From Pseudomonas taiwanensis DSM 21245 (lineage in GTDB: Bacteria > Pseudomonadota > Gammaproteobacteria > Pseudomonadales > Pseudomonadaceae), in the NCBI RefSeq assembly GCF_000425785.1, contig NZ_AUEC01000010.1, positions 186,001 to 250,000 of the forward strand: a DNA stretch of 64,000 nucleotides, in the 5' to 3' direction. The notes below the pieces were generated by a model. That model saw nothing but the letters and a program-made list of their open reading frames with translations, did not search any database and was not told the origin of the DNA. Of this stretch, positions 57,834 through 64,000 are shown one piece after another. The number at the start of each line of letters is the position of its first letter. Within the stretch, counting starts at the first letter, position 1. Position numbers and translations under genes: made by a program.

Positions 57834-59423
57834 TCAGCGGTTCACCGAAACCTTGCTGAAATCAAGTCGCCCGAACGGGCTGACCTGATACCCCTCGACG
57901 CCCTGGCGCAGGAGTGTCGTCGCCGTCGGGTGCGCCAGCGGTACCCACAGCGCCTGCTGCTGAATCAGCGTCTGCGCCTGCTGGTAAAGCCGGCTGCGCA
58001 CGCTCTGGTCGTTGGTGGTGCGTCCAGCGCTGATCAACTGGTCCAGCCGGCTGTCGCAGAACCGTGCGAAGTTGGTCCCCGACTTCACCGCAGCACAGGC
58101 AAACTGAGGGCTCAGGAAGTTGTCCGGGTCGCCGTTATCACCGGCCCAGCCCATGAACAGCAGGTCATGTTCGCCCGCTTTGGCGCGGCGAATCAGCTCG
58201 CCCCATTCGATGACCTTGATCTCGGCCTTGATGCCCACCTTGGCGAGGTCTGCCTGGAGCATCTGCGCGCCCAGGCTGGGGTTGGGGTTGAGCAGGCTGC
58301 CCGACGGACGGGTCCAGATCGTCGTGGTGAAGCCATCCGGCAAGCCAGCCTTGGCAAGCAGGGCCTTGGCCTTGGTGGGGTCCAGTGCATAGCCCGGCAG
58401 ATCCTTGGCATAGCTCCAGGTGTTCGGCGGGTAGGGGCCGTTGGCGGCGGTGGCGGTGTCTTCGAACACGGCTTTGAGGTAGGCCTGTTTATCGAACGCC
58501 AGGTTGATCGCCTGGCGTACCTCAGGCTTGTCCAGCGGTGGGTGCTCGCTGTTGATAGCCACGAATGCGGTCATGAAGGCCGGAGTGGTCGCCACCTTGA
58601 GGTTGCCGTCCTTGCCTGCTTCTGCGATGTCCAGCGGCTTGGGCGACAGGGCTACCTGGCATTCTCCGCGCTTGAGTTTCTGCAGGCGGACGTTGGCGTC
58701 AGGCGTGATGGCGAAGATGAGTGGGTCGACCGTGGGCTTGCCGTCGAAATAGTCGGGGTTCGCGCGGTAGCGAACCACGGAGTCTTTCTGGAAGCGCTGG
58801 AAGACGAACGGACCGGTGCCGATCGGCTGGCTGTTGAGTTTCTCGGGAGTTCCTGCCTTGAGCAGCTTGTCGGCGTACTCGGCGGAGTAGATCGAGGCGA
58901 AGCCCATGCTCAGGGTGGCCAGGAAGGTGGCATCCGGATGAGTGAGGGTGAAGCGCACGGTGCGTGGCTCGGGCGCCTCGATCGACTTGATCAGGTTGCC
59001 CAGTTGCAGCGACTGAGCGTGTGGATAACCACCCGGAGCGGTCTTGTGCCAAGCATGGGCGGGGTAGAGCATTCGCTGGAAGCTGAACAGCACATCGTCT
59101 GCATCCAGATCACGGCTGGGCTTGAAATAGGGCGTGGTGTGGAATTTCACACCGTTGCGCAGCGTGAAGTCATAGACCAGGCCATCGGCCGACACCGTCC
59201 AGCTTTGCGCAAGTCCCGGCACCACCTTGCCCTGGGTCGCATCGAATTCCACCAAGCGGTTCATCAGCATGTCAGCCGAGGCATTGGTGGTGGTCAGCGA
59301 GTTGTACTGGACCACGTCGAAGCCCTCGGGGCTGGCTTCGCTACATACGCTCAGCGGGGCCGCCTGGGCGAGTCCGGTTGCAAGCAGGGAGGTGAACATT
59401 AAGGAAAGGGCGGCGGCACGCAT
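57834..59423 (-). CDS. Peptide ABC transporter substrate-binding protein (SBP family 5), orphan
   Basis: 529 residues from the ATG at 59423 (AGGAG five bases upstream); a TTG one codon earlier is less likely. Signal peptide ends near GLAQAAP (residue about 22). Family-5 fold typical of DppA/OppA: VPGLAQSWTVSADGLVYDFTLRNGVKFH and RQAINLAFDKQAYLKAVF. No permease or ATPase genes lie nearby, so it must serve a transporter encoded elsewhere. Probably binds dipeptides, as the P. aeruginosa protein at the same gene position is described as a dipeptide-transport binding component (recall, not checked). Confidence 0.88.
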   Translation of the reverse strand: MRAAALSLMFTSLLATGLAQAAPLSVCSEASPEGFDVVQYNSLTTTNASADMLMNRLVEFDATQGKVVPGLAQSWTVSADGLVYDFTLRNGVKFHTTPYFKPSRDLDADDVLFSFQRMLYPAHAWHKTAPGGYPHAQSLQLGNLIKSIEAPEPRTVRFTLTHPDATFLATLSMGFASIYSAEYADKLLKAGTPEKLNSQPIGTGPFVFQRFQKDSVVRYRANPDYFDGKPTVDPLIFAITPDANVRLQKLKRGECQVALSPKPLDIAEAGKDGNLKVATTPAFMTAFVAINSEHPPLDKPEVRQAINLAFDKQAYLKAVFEDTATAANGPYPPNTWSYAKDLPGYALDPTKAKALLAKAGLPDGFTTTIWTRPSGSLLNPNPSLGAQMLQADLAKVGIKAEIKVIEWGELIRRAKAGEHDLLFMGWAGDNGDPDNFLSPQFACAAVKSGTNFARFCDSRLDQLISAGRTTNDQSVRSRLYQQAQTLIQQQALWVPLAHPTATTLLRQGVEGYQVSPFGRLDFSKVSVNR

Positions 59424-59784
59424 CAAAGCTCCTTGGCGAGTCAGTGGCCCATCTGCCAGTGCAGTCTGGAAATGTCCTACCCTAGTGCGCGCGTCGGGAA
59501 ATGGCCACCCCCTTTTTATGCCAGTCTGCGACGAGCGGTCGACAGGCCGGCGCGCGAGTCGCTATGCTGCCCGCGCGCCATCGGCAGCAATCAGATGCTC
59601 ATCTTCTGTTGTTGCGGCGTAGTCTTTCTGGTATAAAGCAGCGCTCTTTTCTAGGGGCTCGGCCTGTCGCATCAGCGGATCCGGTCGATAAGACCTCCAG
59701 AATCACGGCGCCTGGCGCCAAAGACTGAGAGATTAAGCGGCCAACCCATGCCGGGTTGGGCATGAGGTTTTAGAGGGCTGAGTC
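59424..59784 (+). promoter_or_regulatory. rpmB promoter and ribosomal-protein leader
   Basis: A good sigma-70 promoter: TTGTTG (59609-59614), 17 bp, TATAAA (59632-59637). The predicted leader is about 140 nt and has a GCC/GGC hairpin (GGCGCCTGGCGCC, about 59708-59720) and CCAACCC / GGGTTGG (59741-59747, 59753-59759). The bases 59424-59600 also hold the divergent peptide-binding gene's promoter; no gene seen. Confidence 0.65.
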
Positions 59785-60021
59785 ATGTCGAGAGTCTGTC
59801 AAGTTACTGGTAAGGGTCCAGTAACCGGGAACAACATTTCCCACGCAAACAACAAAACCCGTCGTCGTTTCCTGCCGAACCTGCAGCACCACCGTTTCTG
59901 GGTTGAGTCCGAGAAGCGTTTCGTGCGTCTGCGCGTTTCTGCCAAAGGCATGCGCGTCATTGACAAGCGTGGTATCGACGTAGTGCTGGCCGAGCTGCGT
60001 GCTCGCGGCGAAAAGTTCTAA
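59785..60021 (+). CDS. rpmB: Large-subunit ribosomal protein L28 (bL28)
   Basis: 78 residues, the bL28 standard. [34 protein letters not shown] is the conserved N-terminal half that contacts 23S rRNA. It lies in the 50S subunit near the E-site region. Spacing to rpmG is 10 bp, the conserved rpmB-rpmG operon. Confidence 0.98.
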   Translation: MSRVCQVTGKGPVTGNNISHANNKTRRRFLPNLQHHRFWVESEKRFVRLRVSAKGMRVIDKRGIDVVLAELRARGEKF

Positions 60022-60031
60022 GGAGAACGTC

Positions 60032-60187
60032 ATGCGTGAATTGATCCGTCTGGTTTCGAGTGCTGGCACTGGCCACTTCTACACCACCGACAAGAACAAG
60101 CGCACCACTCCGGACAAAATCGAGATCAAGAAGTACGATCCCGTTGTTCGCAAGCACGTGGTGTACAAGGAAGCCAAGATCAAGTAA
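60032..60187 (+). CDS. rpmG: Large-subunit ribosomal protein L33 (bL33)
   Basis: 51 residues from the ATG at 60032 (AAGGAG upstream). [24 protein letters not shown] is typical of bL33. The zinc-binding Cys residues of one bL33 type are absent, so this is the Cys-free (C-) form. It sits in the 50S subunit. Terminator follows. Confidence 0.98.
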   Translation: MRELIRLVSSAGTGHFYTTDKNKRTTPDKIEIKKYDPVVRKHVVYKEAKIK

Positions 60188-60203
60188 TTGATCGGCGACC
60201 AAG

Positions 60204-60237
60204 AAAAACCCGCATCCGAAAGGACGCGGGTTTTTTT
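60204..60237 (+). terminator. Terminator of rpmBG
   Basis: AAAAACCCGC ... GCGGGTTTTT(TT) hairpin with a TCCGAAAGGA inner stem-loop, ending in seven T. Confidence 0.95.
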
Positions 60238-60252
60238 ATGCCCGGATGCCGG

Positions 60253-60456
60253 TCATTGGAAGCGGAAGCCCTGAATCACGGCGTGTGCATCGGTCTTGAT
60301 GTGAACACGGTTGATGTCGTACTCGCGAGTGGTGATTTCATTGGGGCCGACGACCCGAGGGCGGCCGGTGATCGCTGTGATGGCGTCCTTGATCGATGGC
60401 TCGTACGGGGTGCCGATCAGGTGAGCCAGGGCTTGCAGGACTTCTTCGTTGTTCAT
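60253..60456 (-). CDS. Small I78-like peptidase inhibitor-family protein
   Basis: 67 residues, no signal peptide. LAHLIGTPYEPSIKDAI, then RVVGPNEITTREYDINRVHIKTDAHAVIQGF resembles the inhibitor I78 pattern (RVIRPG...T.D.R..R.NI..D..G.I), though the usual terminal Cys is missing. Cytoplasmic by sequence, so an in-cell target rather than secreted-protease inhibition is possible. It lies 83 bp after the cupin gene on the same strand. Confidence 0.55.
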   Translation of the reverse strand: MNNEEVLQALAHLIGTPYEPSIKDAITAITGRPRVVGPNEITTREYDINRVHIKTDAHAVIQGFRFQ

Positions 60457-60539
60457 GATGTATTTCCTTTGGTAGGAGGACAGCCCGACATGGGCAGGGG
60501 CATCCTCCTCCAGAGGTGCAAGGCGCCTGCGCTACATAG

Positions 60540-60899
60540 TTACTTTTGCTCGAACATCACATAGATCTTGCGGCAGGGCTCCAGCACCTCCCAGGTACCT
60601 TTGAAGCCGGCCGGGATAACGAACCGATCACCGGTACGCAGGGTCTTGGCGTTGCCTTCCTGGTCGCGCAGTACCGAAACGCCTTGCACGATTTCACAGT
60701 ATTCGTGCTCGGTGTAGTTCACGCTCCATTGCCCCACTTCACCTTCCCACACGCCCGCAGCGAACTGCCCGCAGGGGCTGGAGTAGTGGTTGTAGACGGT
60801 CTGGTCCGGCTCGCCTTTGATGATTTTTTCCGCAGCCGGGCGGTAGCGTTCGGCCTCGGTGAGGGCCTGGGCGAAGTCGATGATGCTGGCGATGCTCAT
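60540..60899 (-). CDS. Cupin-domain protein (DUF861-type)
   Basis: 119 residues from the ATG at 60899 with AGGAG seven bases upstream. Single cupin barrel: GQWSVNYTEHEYCEIVQGVSVLRD (motif 1 with His/Glu) and GDRFVIPAGFKGTWEVLEPCRKIYVMFEQ (motif 2). The sequence is like the DUF861 (ureidoglycolate-hydrolase-like) cupins. Substrate unknown. The ribosome-binding site directly follows AACAACAACA, a Crc/Hfq-type motif. It is divergent from the aldehyde dehydrogenase gene, so both may serve the same catabolic route (inference). Confidence 0.85.
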   Translation of the reverse strand: MSIASIIDFAQALTEAERYRPAAEKIIKGEPDQTVYNHYSSPCGQFAAGVWEGEVGQWSVNYTEHEYCEIVQGVSVLRDQEGNAKTLRTGDRFVIPAGFKGTWEVLEPCRKIYVMFEQK

Positions 60900-60906
60900 G
60901 GTGCGG

Positions 60907-60921
60907 CTCCTGTTGTTGTTT
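60907..60921 (-). promoter_or_regulatory. Candidate Hfq/Crc target at the cupin ribosome-binding site
   Basis: Read on the minus strand AAACAACAACAGGAG contains a perfect AANAANAA motif immediately before the AGGAG Shine-Dalgarno sequence and 7 bases from there to the ATG. This is the arrangement through which Hfq and Crc block translation. Confidence 0.6.
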
Positions 60922-61095
60922 AATAAAATGCACATCAGTAGGCTTTTAGGCCTTTCGTGTCAAATATATTGATAGTTTGCATCGGCTGGTTTAGGGTATC
61001 GCGTGCCAGTGTGCGCTTGTCGCCCGGCCAGATTTCTGACAACGCCAGTGAGTCCTCAGTGCGGCGTTGCACCTTAACAAGAGGAGGAGTTTCGT

Positions 61096-62589
61096 ATGAC
61101 CACCCTGACTCGTGCGGACTGGGAACAGCGTGCCCAGCAACTGAAGATCGAAGGACGCGCCTTCATCAACGGCGAATACACCGACGCCGCATCCGGTGAA
61201 ACCTTCGACTGCCTGAGCCCGGTCGACGGACGCTTCCTGGCCAAGGTCGCCAGCTGTGACCTGGCTGACGCCAACCGTGCCGTGGATAACGCCCGCGCTA
61301 CCTTCGACTCCGGCGTCTGGTCGCAACTGGCCCCGGCCAAGCGCAAGGCCAAACTGATTCGCTTCGCCGACTTGCTGCGAAAGAACGTCGAAGAGCTGGC
61401 ACTGCTCGAAACCCTGGACATGGGTAAGCCAATCGGCGACTCCTCCACCATCGACATTCCGGGCGCGGCCAACGCCATCCACTGGACTGCCGAAGCCATC
61501 GACAAAGTGTACGACGAAGTCGCGCCGACGCCGCACGACCAACTCGGCCTGGTCACCCGCGAACCTGTTGGTGTGGTCGGTGCCATCGTGCCGTGGAACT
61601 TCCCGCTGCTGATGGCATGCTGGAAGCTCGGCCCGGCCTTGGCCACCGGTAACTCGGTCGTGCTCAAACCGTCCGAAAAGTCGCCACTGACCGCCATCCG
61701 TATCGCCCAGCTGGCCATTGAAGCTGGCATCCCGGCAGGTGTGCTGAACGTGCTGCCAGGCTACGGCCACACCGTGGGCAAGGCCCTGGCCCTGCACATG
61801 GACGTCGACACCCTGGTGTTCACCGGTTCGACCAAGATCGCCAAGCAGTTGATGGTCTATGCGGGCGAGTCGAACATGAAGCGTATCTGGCTGGAAGCCG
61901 GTGGCAAGAGCCCGAACATCGTCTTCGCCGACGCTCCGGACCTGAAAGCCGCCGCCGAGGCTGCTGCCAGCGCCATCGCCTTCAACCAGGGCGAGGTCTG
62001 CACCGCCGGTTCTCGCCTGCTGGTCGAGCGCTCGATCAAGGACAAGTTCCTGCCCATGGTGGTCGAAGCCCTCAAGGGCTGGAAGCCAGGCAACCCGCTG
62101 GACCCTGCCACGACTGTCGGCGCTCTGGTCGATACCCAGCAGATGAACACCGTGCTGTCGTACATCGACGCCGGCCACAAGGACGGCGCCAAACTGCTGG
62201 CCGGCGGCAAGCGCACCCTGGAAGAGACCGGCGGTACCTACGTCGAGCCGACCATCTTCGACGGCGTGACCAACGCCATGAAGATCGCCCAGGAAGAGAT
62301 CTTCGGCCCAGTGCTGTCGGTGATCGCCTTCGACACCGCCGAGGAAGCCATCGCCATCGCCAACGACACCCCGTACGGCCTGGCTGCGGGCATCTGGACC
62401 TCGGACATCTCCAAGGCCCACAAGACCGCTCGTGCCGTGCGCGCGGGCAGTGTCTGGGTCAACCAGTACGACGGCGGCGACATGACCGCGCCGTTCGGTG
62501 GCTTCAAGCAGTCGGGCAACGGCCGTGACAAGTCGCTGCATGCGCTGGAGAAGTACACCGAGCTGAAGGCGACCTGGATCAAGTTGTAA
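61096..62589 (+). CDS. puuC: PuuC-type aldehyde dehydrogenase
   Basis: 497 residues of the NAD(P)+-dependent ALDH superfamily. The catalytic Cys is in FNQGEVCTAGSRLLVE and the general-base Glu in WLEAGGKSPNIV; the cofactor loop is FTGSTKIAKQL, and VPWNFPLLMACWKLGPALATGN is conserved. Sequence and position resemble the P. aeruginosa KauB/PauC enzyme and E. coli PuuC, which oxidise gamma-glutamyl-aminobutyraldehyde and other aminoaldehydes from polyamines. It should therefore act downstream of the ligase at 44.7 kb. RBS AGGAGGAG upstream of 61096 is excellent. Confidence 0.9.
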   Translation: MTTLTRADWEQRAQQLKIEGRAFINGEYTDAASGETFDCLSPVDGRFLAKVASCDLADANRAVDNARATFDSGVWSQLAPAKRKAKLIRFADLLRKNVEELALLETLDMGKPIGDSSTIDIPGAANAIHWTAEAIDKVYDEVAPTPHDQLGLVTREPVGVVGAIVPWNFPLLMACWKLGPALATGNSVVLKPSEKSPLTAIRIAQLAIEAGIPAGVLNVLPGYGHTVGKALALHMDVDTLVFTGSTKIAKQLMVYAGESNMKRIWLEAGGKSPNIVFADAPDLKAAAEAAASAIAFNQGEVCTAGSRLLVERSIKDKFLPMVVEALKGWKPGNPLDPATTVGALVDTQQMNTVLSYIDAGHKDGAKLLAGGKRTLEETGGTYVEPTIFDGVTNAMKIAQEEIFGPVLSVIAFDTAEEAIAIANDTPYGLAAGIWTSDISKAHKTARAVRAGSVWVNQYDGGDMTAPFGGFKQSGNGRDKSLHALEKYTELKATWIKL

Positions 62590-62713
62590 GTCCAGGGGGC
62601 CGCTTAGCGGCCCAATCGCCAGCTTGTCGTGGCGACGAACCACAGCCGGGACGGTTCACACCGCCCCGGCTTTGTCGTCTTTGCAATTCATGAAGACTGC
62701 CTGGGAGGCTGCA

Positions 62714-63853
62714 ATGCGTTGGGGAACCTATTTCGCCGTACTGGCATCGGTGCTCAGTGTCGGGCTGGCGCTCGGCGTGAGCATGCCGCTGGTGTCCCTG
62801 CGCCTGGAAGCCTGGGGCTACGGCAGCTTCGCCATCGGCGTCATGGCGGCGATGCCGGCGCTGGGTGTACTGGCAGGTGCCAGTGTGGCCAGCCGTCTGG
62901 CCGGGTGGGTCGGCGTGCCCTCTGCCATGCGCCTTTGCCTGTGGGGCGGGGCGCTGTCGATCGGCCTGCTTGCATTGCTGCCCAGCTACCCGTTGTGGTT
63001 GCTGCTGCGGCTGATGATCGGTATGTCGCTGACTGTGGTGTTCATCCTGGGCGAGAGCTGGATCAACCAACTGGTGGTCGAGCAATGGCGGGGACGGCTG
63101 GTGGCGCTGTACGGCAGCAGCTACGCGCTGAGCCAGCTGGCCGGGCCGTTGGTACTGGGCTTTCTCGGCTCGGATGATGACTTCGGCTTCTGGGCGGCGA
63201 CTGGCCTGCTGCTAGCCGCGCCGCTGGTCCTGCTAGGCCGTGGCGGTGCGCCGAGCACCGAAGCCTGCAGCGTGACCTTCGGCGACCTGCTCGCGTTCTG
63301 CCGGCGTTTACCAGTGATTGCCTGGGCGATTGCCCTGTTCGCGTCCTTCGAGGCGATGATCCTCACCTTGCTGCCGGTGTATTGCCTGCAGCAAGGCTTC
63401 AGTACCGAAATCGCCTTGTTCATGGTCAGTACCGTGGTGGTGGGCGATGCTGTGCTGCAGTTGCCGATCGGTGCGCTCGCCGACCATATGTCGCGACGGG
63501 CTCTGTTCACGGGCTGTGCGGTAACCTTGCTGGTCTCAAGCCTGGCGATCCCATTGCTGTTGCACACACCTGTGATCTGGCCGTTATGGGTGCTGTTCGG
63601 GGCTAGCGCCGGGGGGCTGTTCACCTTGTCGCTGGTGCTGATTGGCGAGCGTTATCGCGACGATGAGCTGGTGCGGGCCAATGCCCATGTGGCGCAGCTC
63701 TGGGGTATCGGCTGCCTGCTCGGGCCATTGTTGGCCGGAGCAGGCAGCCAGTGGATCAGCGGGCACGCGTTGCTGTTGCTGATGGCGGCAGGGGCGGCTG
63801 TTCTGGTGCTGTTGACCCGGCGGCGCGGGGCGTTCGAGCCAGCCTCCGCCTGA
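62714..63853 (+). CDS. MFS transporter (YcaD-like)
   Basis: 379 residues from the ATG at 62714 (GGAGG five to six bases upstream); an ATG at 62690 would add eight. Twelve helices are predicted. The loop motif is weak (GWVGVPSAMRLC), while LMIGMSLTVVFILGESWINQLV and the GRLVALYGSSYALSQLAGPLVLG segment are typical of the YcaD/UMF-type MFS proteins. Substrate unknown. It follows puuC by 124 bp and may belong to that transcription unit. Confidence 0.85.
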   Translation: MRWGTYFAVLASVLSVGLALGVSMPLVSLRLEAWGYGSFAIGVMAAMPALGVLAGASVASRLAGWVGVPSAMRLCLWGGALSIGLLALLPSYPLWLLLRLMIGMSLTVVFILGESWINQLVVEQWRGRLVALYGSSYALSQLAGPLVLGFLGSDDDFGFWAATGLLLAAPLVLLGRGGAPSTEACSVTFGDLLAFCRRLPVIAWAIALFASFEAMILTLLPVYCLQQGFSTEIALFMVSTVVVGDAVLQLPIGALADHMSRRALFTGCAVTLLVSSLAIPLLLHTPVIWPLWVLFGASAGGLFTLSLVLIGERYRDDELVRANAHVAQLWGIGCLLGPLLAGAGSQWISGHALLLLMAAGAAVLVLLTRRRGAFEPASA

Positions 63854-63862
63854 GGCATGGGG

Positions 63863-64000
63863 CTAGAGCATCTTCTCCAGCCCCACCGCCTTGCTGATCC
63901 AGGCGTTGAAACGCCGCCACAGGCCGCCAGGCTCGGAGGTCAGCATGCGGCGCTTGCCATTTTCCTCGGTTACCCAGACCAGCTTGTCGTCCACCAGCCT
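63863..64000 (-). CDS. C-terminal end of a phospholipase D-like protein (cut by window edge)
   Basis: 46 codons ending in a TAG stop (63863-63865), open to base 64000. RLVDDKLVWVTEENGKRRMLTSEPGG, then WRRFNAWISKAVGLEKML resembles the tail of proteobacterial PLD-family (cardiolipin synthase-like) proteins, which typically ends ...LVW...E...PxxxxWRRF...LPIE. The catalytic HKD motifs are outside the window, so the assignment is moderate. Confidence 0.6.
   Translation of the reverse strand, partial: RLVDDKLVWVTEENGKRRMLTSEPGGLWRRFNAWISKAVGLEKML

Noticed and set aside
59850..59870. AAACAACAAAAC inside rpmB as a Crc/Hfq motif
   Set aside because: It encodes part of the conserved L28 sequence (HANNKTRR) well inside the coding region, away from the start.

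Overview
The window is a gene-dense, GC-rich stretch of a Pseudomonas chromosome, most likely the Pseudomonas putida group. The gene order (purEK, pst-phoU, phoBR, ubiCA, rubAB, HU, recG-oxyR, exbBD-tonB, spoT-rpoZ, gmk, rph, crc, pyrE, argB-algC-dut-coaBC, radC, rpmBG) matches what I recall of the origin-proximal left side of P. putida genomes. REP-type palindromes typical of the group sit in several gaps. I see no rRNA, tRNA, CRISPR array, prophage, insertion sequence or integrase.

Layout. 1-5.2 kb: a PaiB-type protein (cut by the edge) divergent from a MocR regulator, then a polyamine block on the minus strand (putrescine/spermidine-binding protein, acetylpolyamine deacetylase, AraC regulator). 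5.2-6.0 kb: a gene-poor gap with only tiny doubtful ORFs. 6.0-13 kb: aspA with a divergent LysR gene, purEK behind a structured leader, and small membrane, secreted and metabolic proteins. 13-27.7 kb: an MHS transporter and the phosphate block: pstS, pstCAB-phoU, a response regulator, an M23 peptidase, a CorC/HlyC-type membrane protein and phoBR. Clear PHO boxes precede pstS, pstC and phoB. 27.8-36.4 kb: ubiCA, rubredoxin and its reductase, HU, an SCP2-like protein, a YbaK-HDOD fusion, recG and oxyR. 36.4-43.4 kb: exbB-exbD-tonB, a nucleoside-diphosphate-sugar epimerase-like protein, a lipoprotein, ridA, spoT and rpoZ. 43.6-48.5 kb: a LysR regulator, glutamate-polyamine ligase, gamma-glutamyl hydrolase and an APC permease, which lie between rpoZ and gmk, genes that are adjacent in many relatives. 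48.5-56.8 kb: gmk, yicC, rph, crc, pyrE, argB, algC, dut, coaBC. 56.8-64 kb: radC, a 239-bp inverted-repeat element, an orphan peptide-binding protein, rpmB-rpmG, two small proteins, a PuuC-type aldehyde dehydrogenase, an MFS transporter and the end of a phospholipase D-like gene.

How the genes work together. Two systems dominate. One is phosphate sensing and uptake: PhoR-PhoB act through PHO boxes on pst and on phoB itself, with PhoU linking transporter and kinase. The other is polyamine use, spread over three places: binding and deacetylation at 2-4 kb, gamma-glutamylation, hydrolysis and uptake at 44.7-48.5 kb, and aldehyde oxidation at 61 kb. The rest is mostly core housekeeping (purine, pyrimidine, arginine, CoA and ubiquinone synthesis, stringent response, oxidative stress, carbon catabolite control by Crc).

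Most unusual signals: five 12-bp DnaA-box-like units in the linker of the MocR gene; a small dispersed palindrome family in three gaps; a perfect 58-bp inverted repeat next to radC; a strong hairpin in the purE leader; a 12-bp inverted repeat ending on the oxyR start codon; and an Hfq/Crc-type A-rich motif against the ribosome-binding site of a cupin gene.
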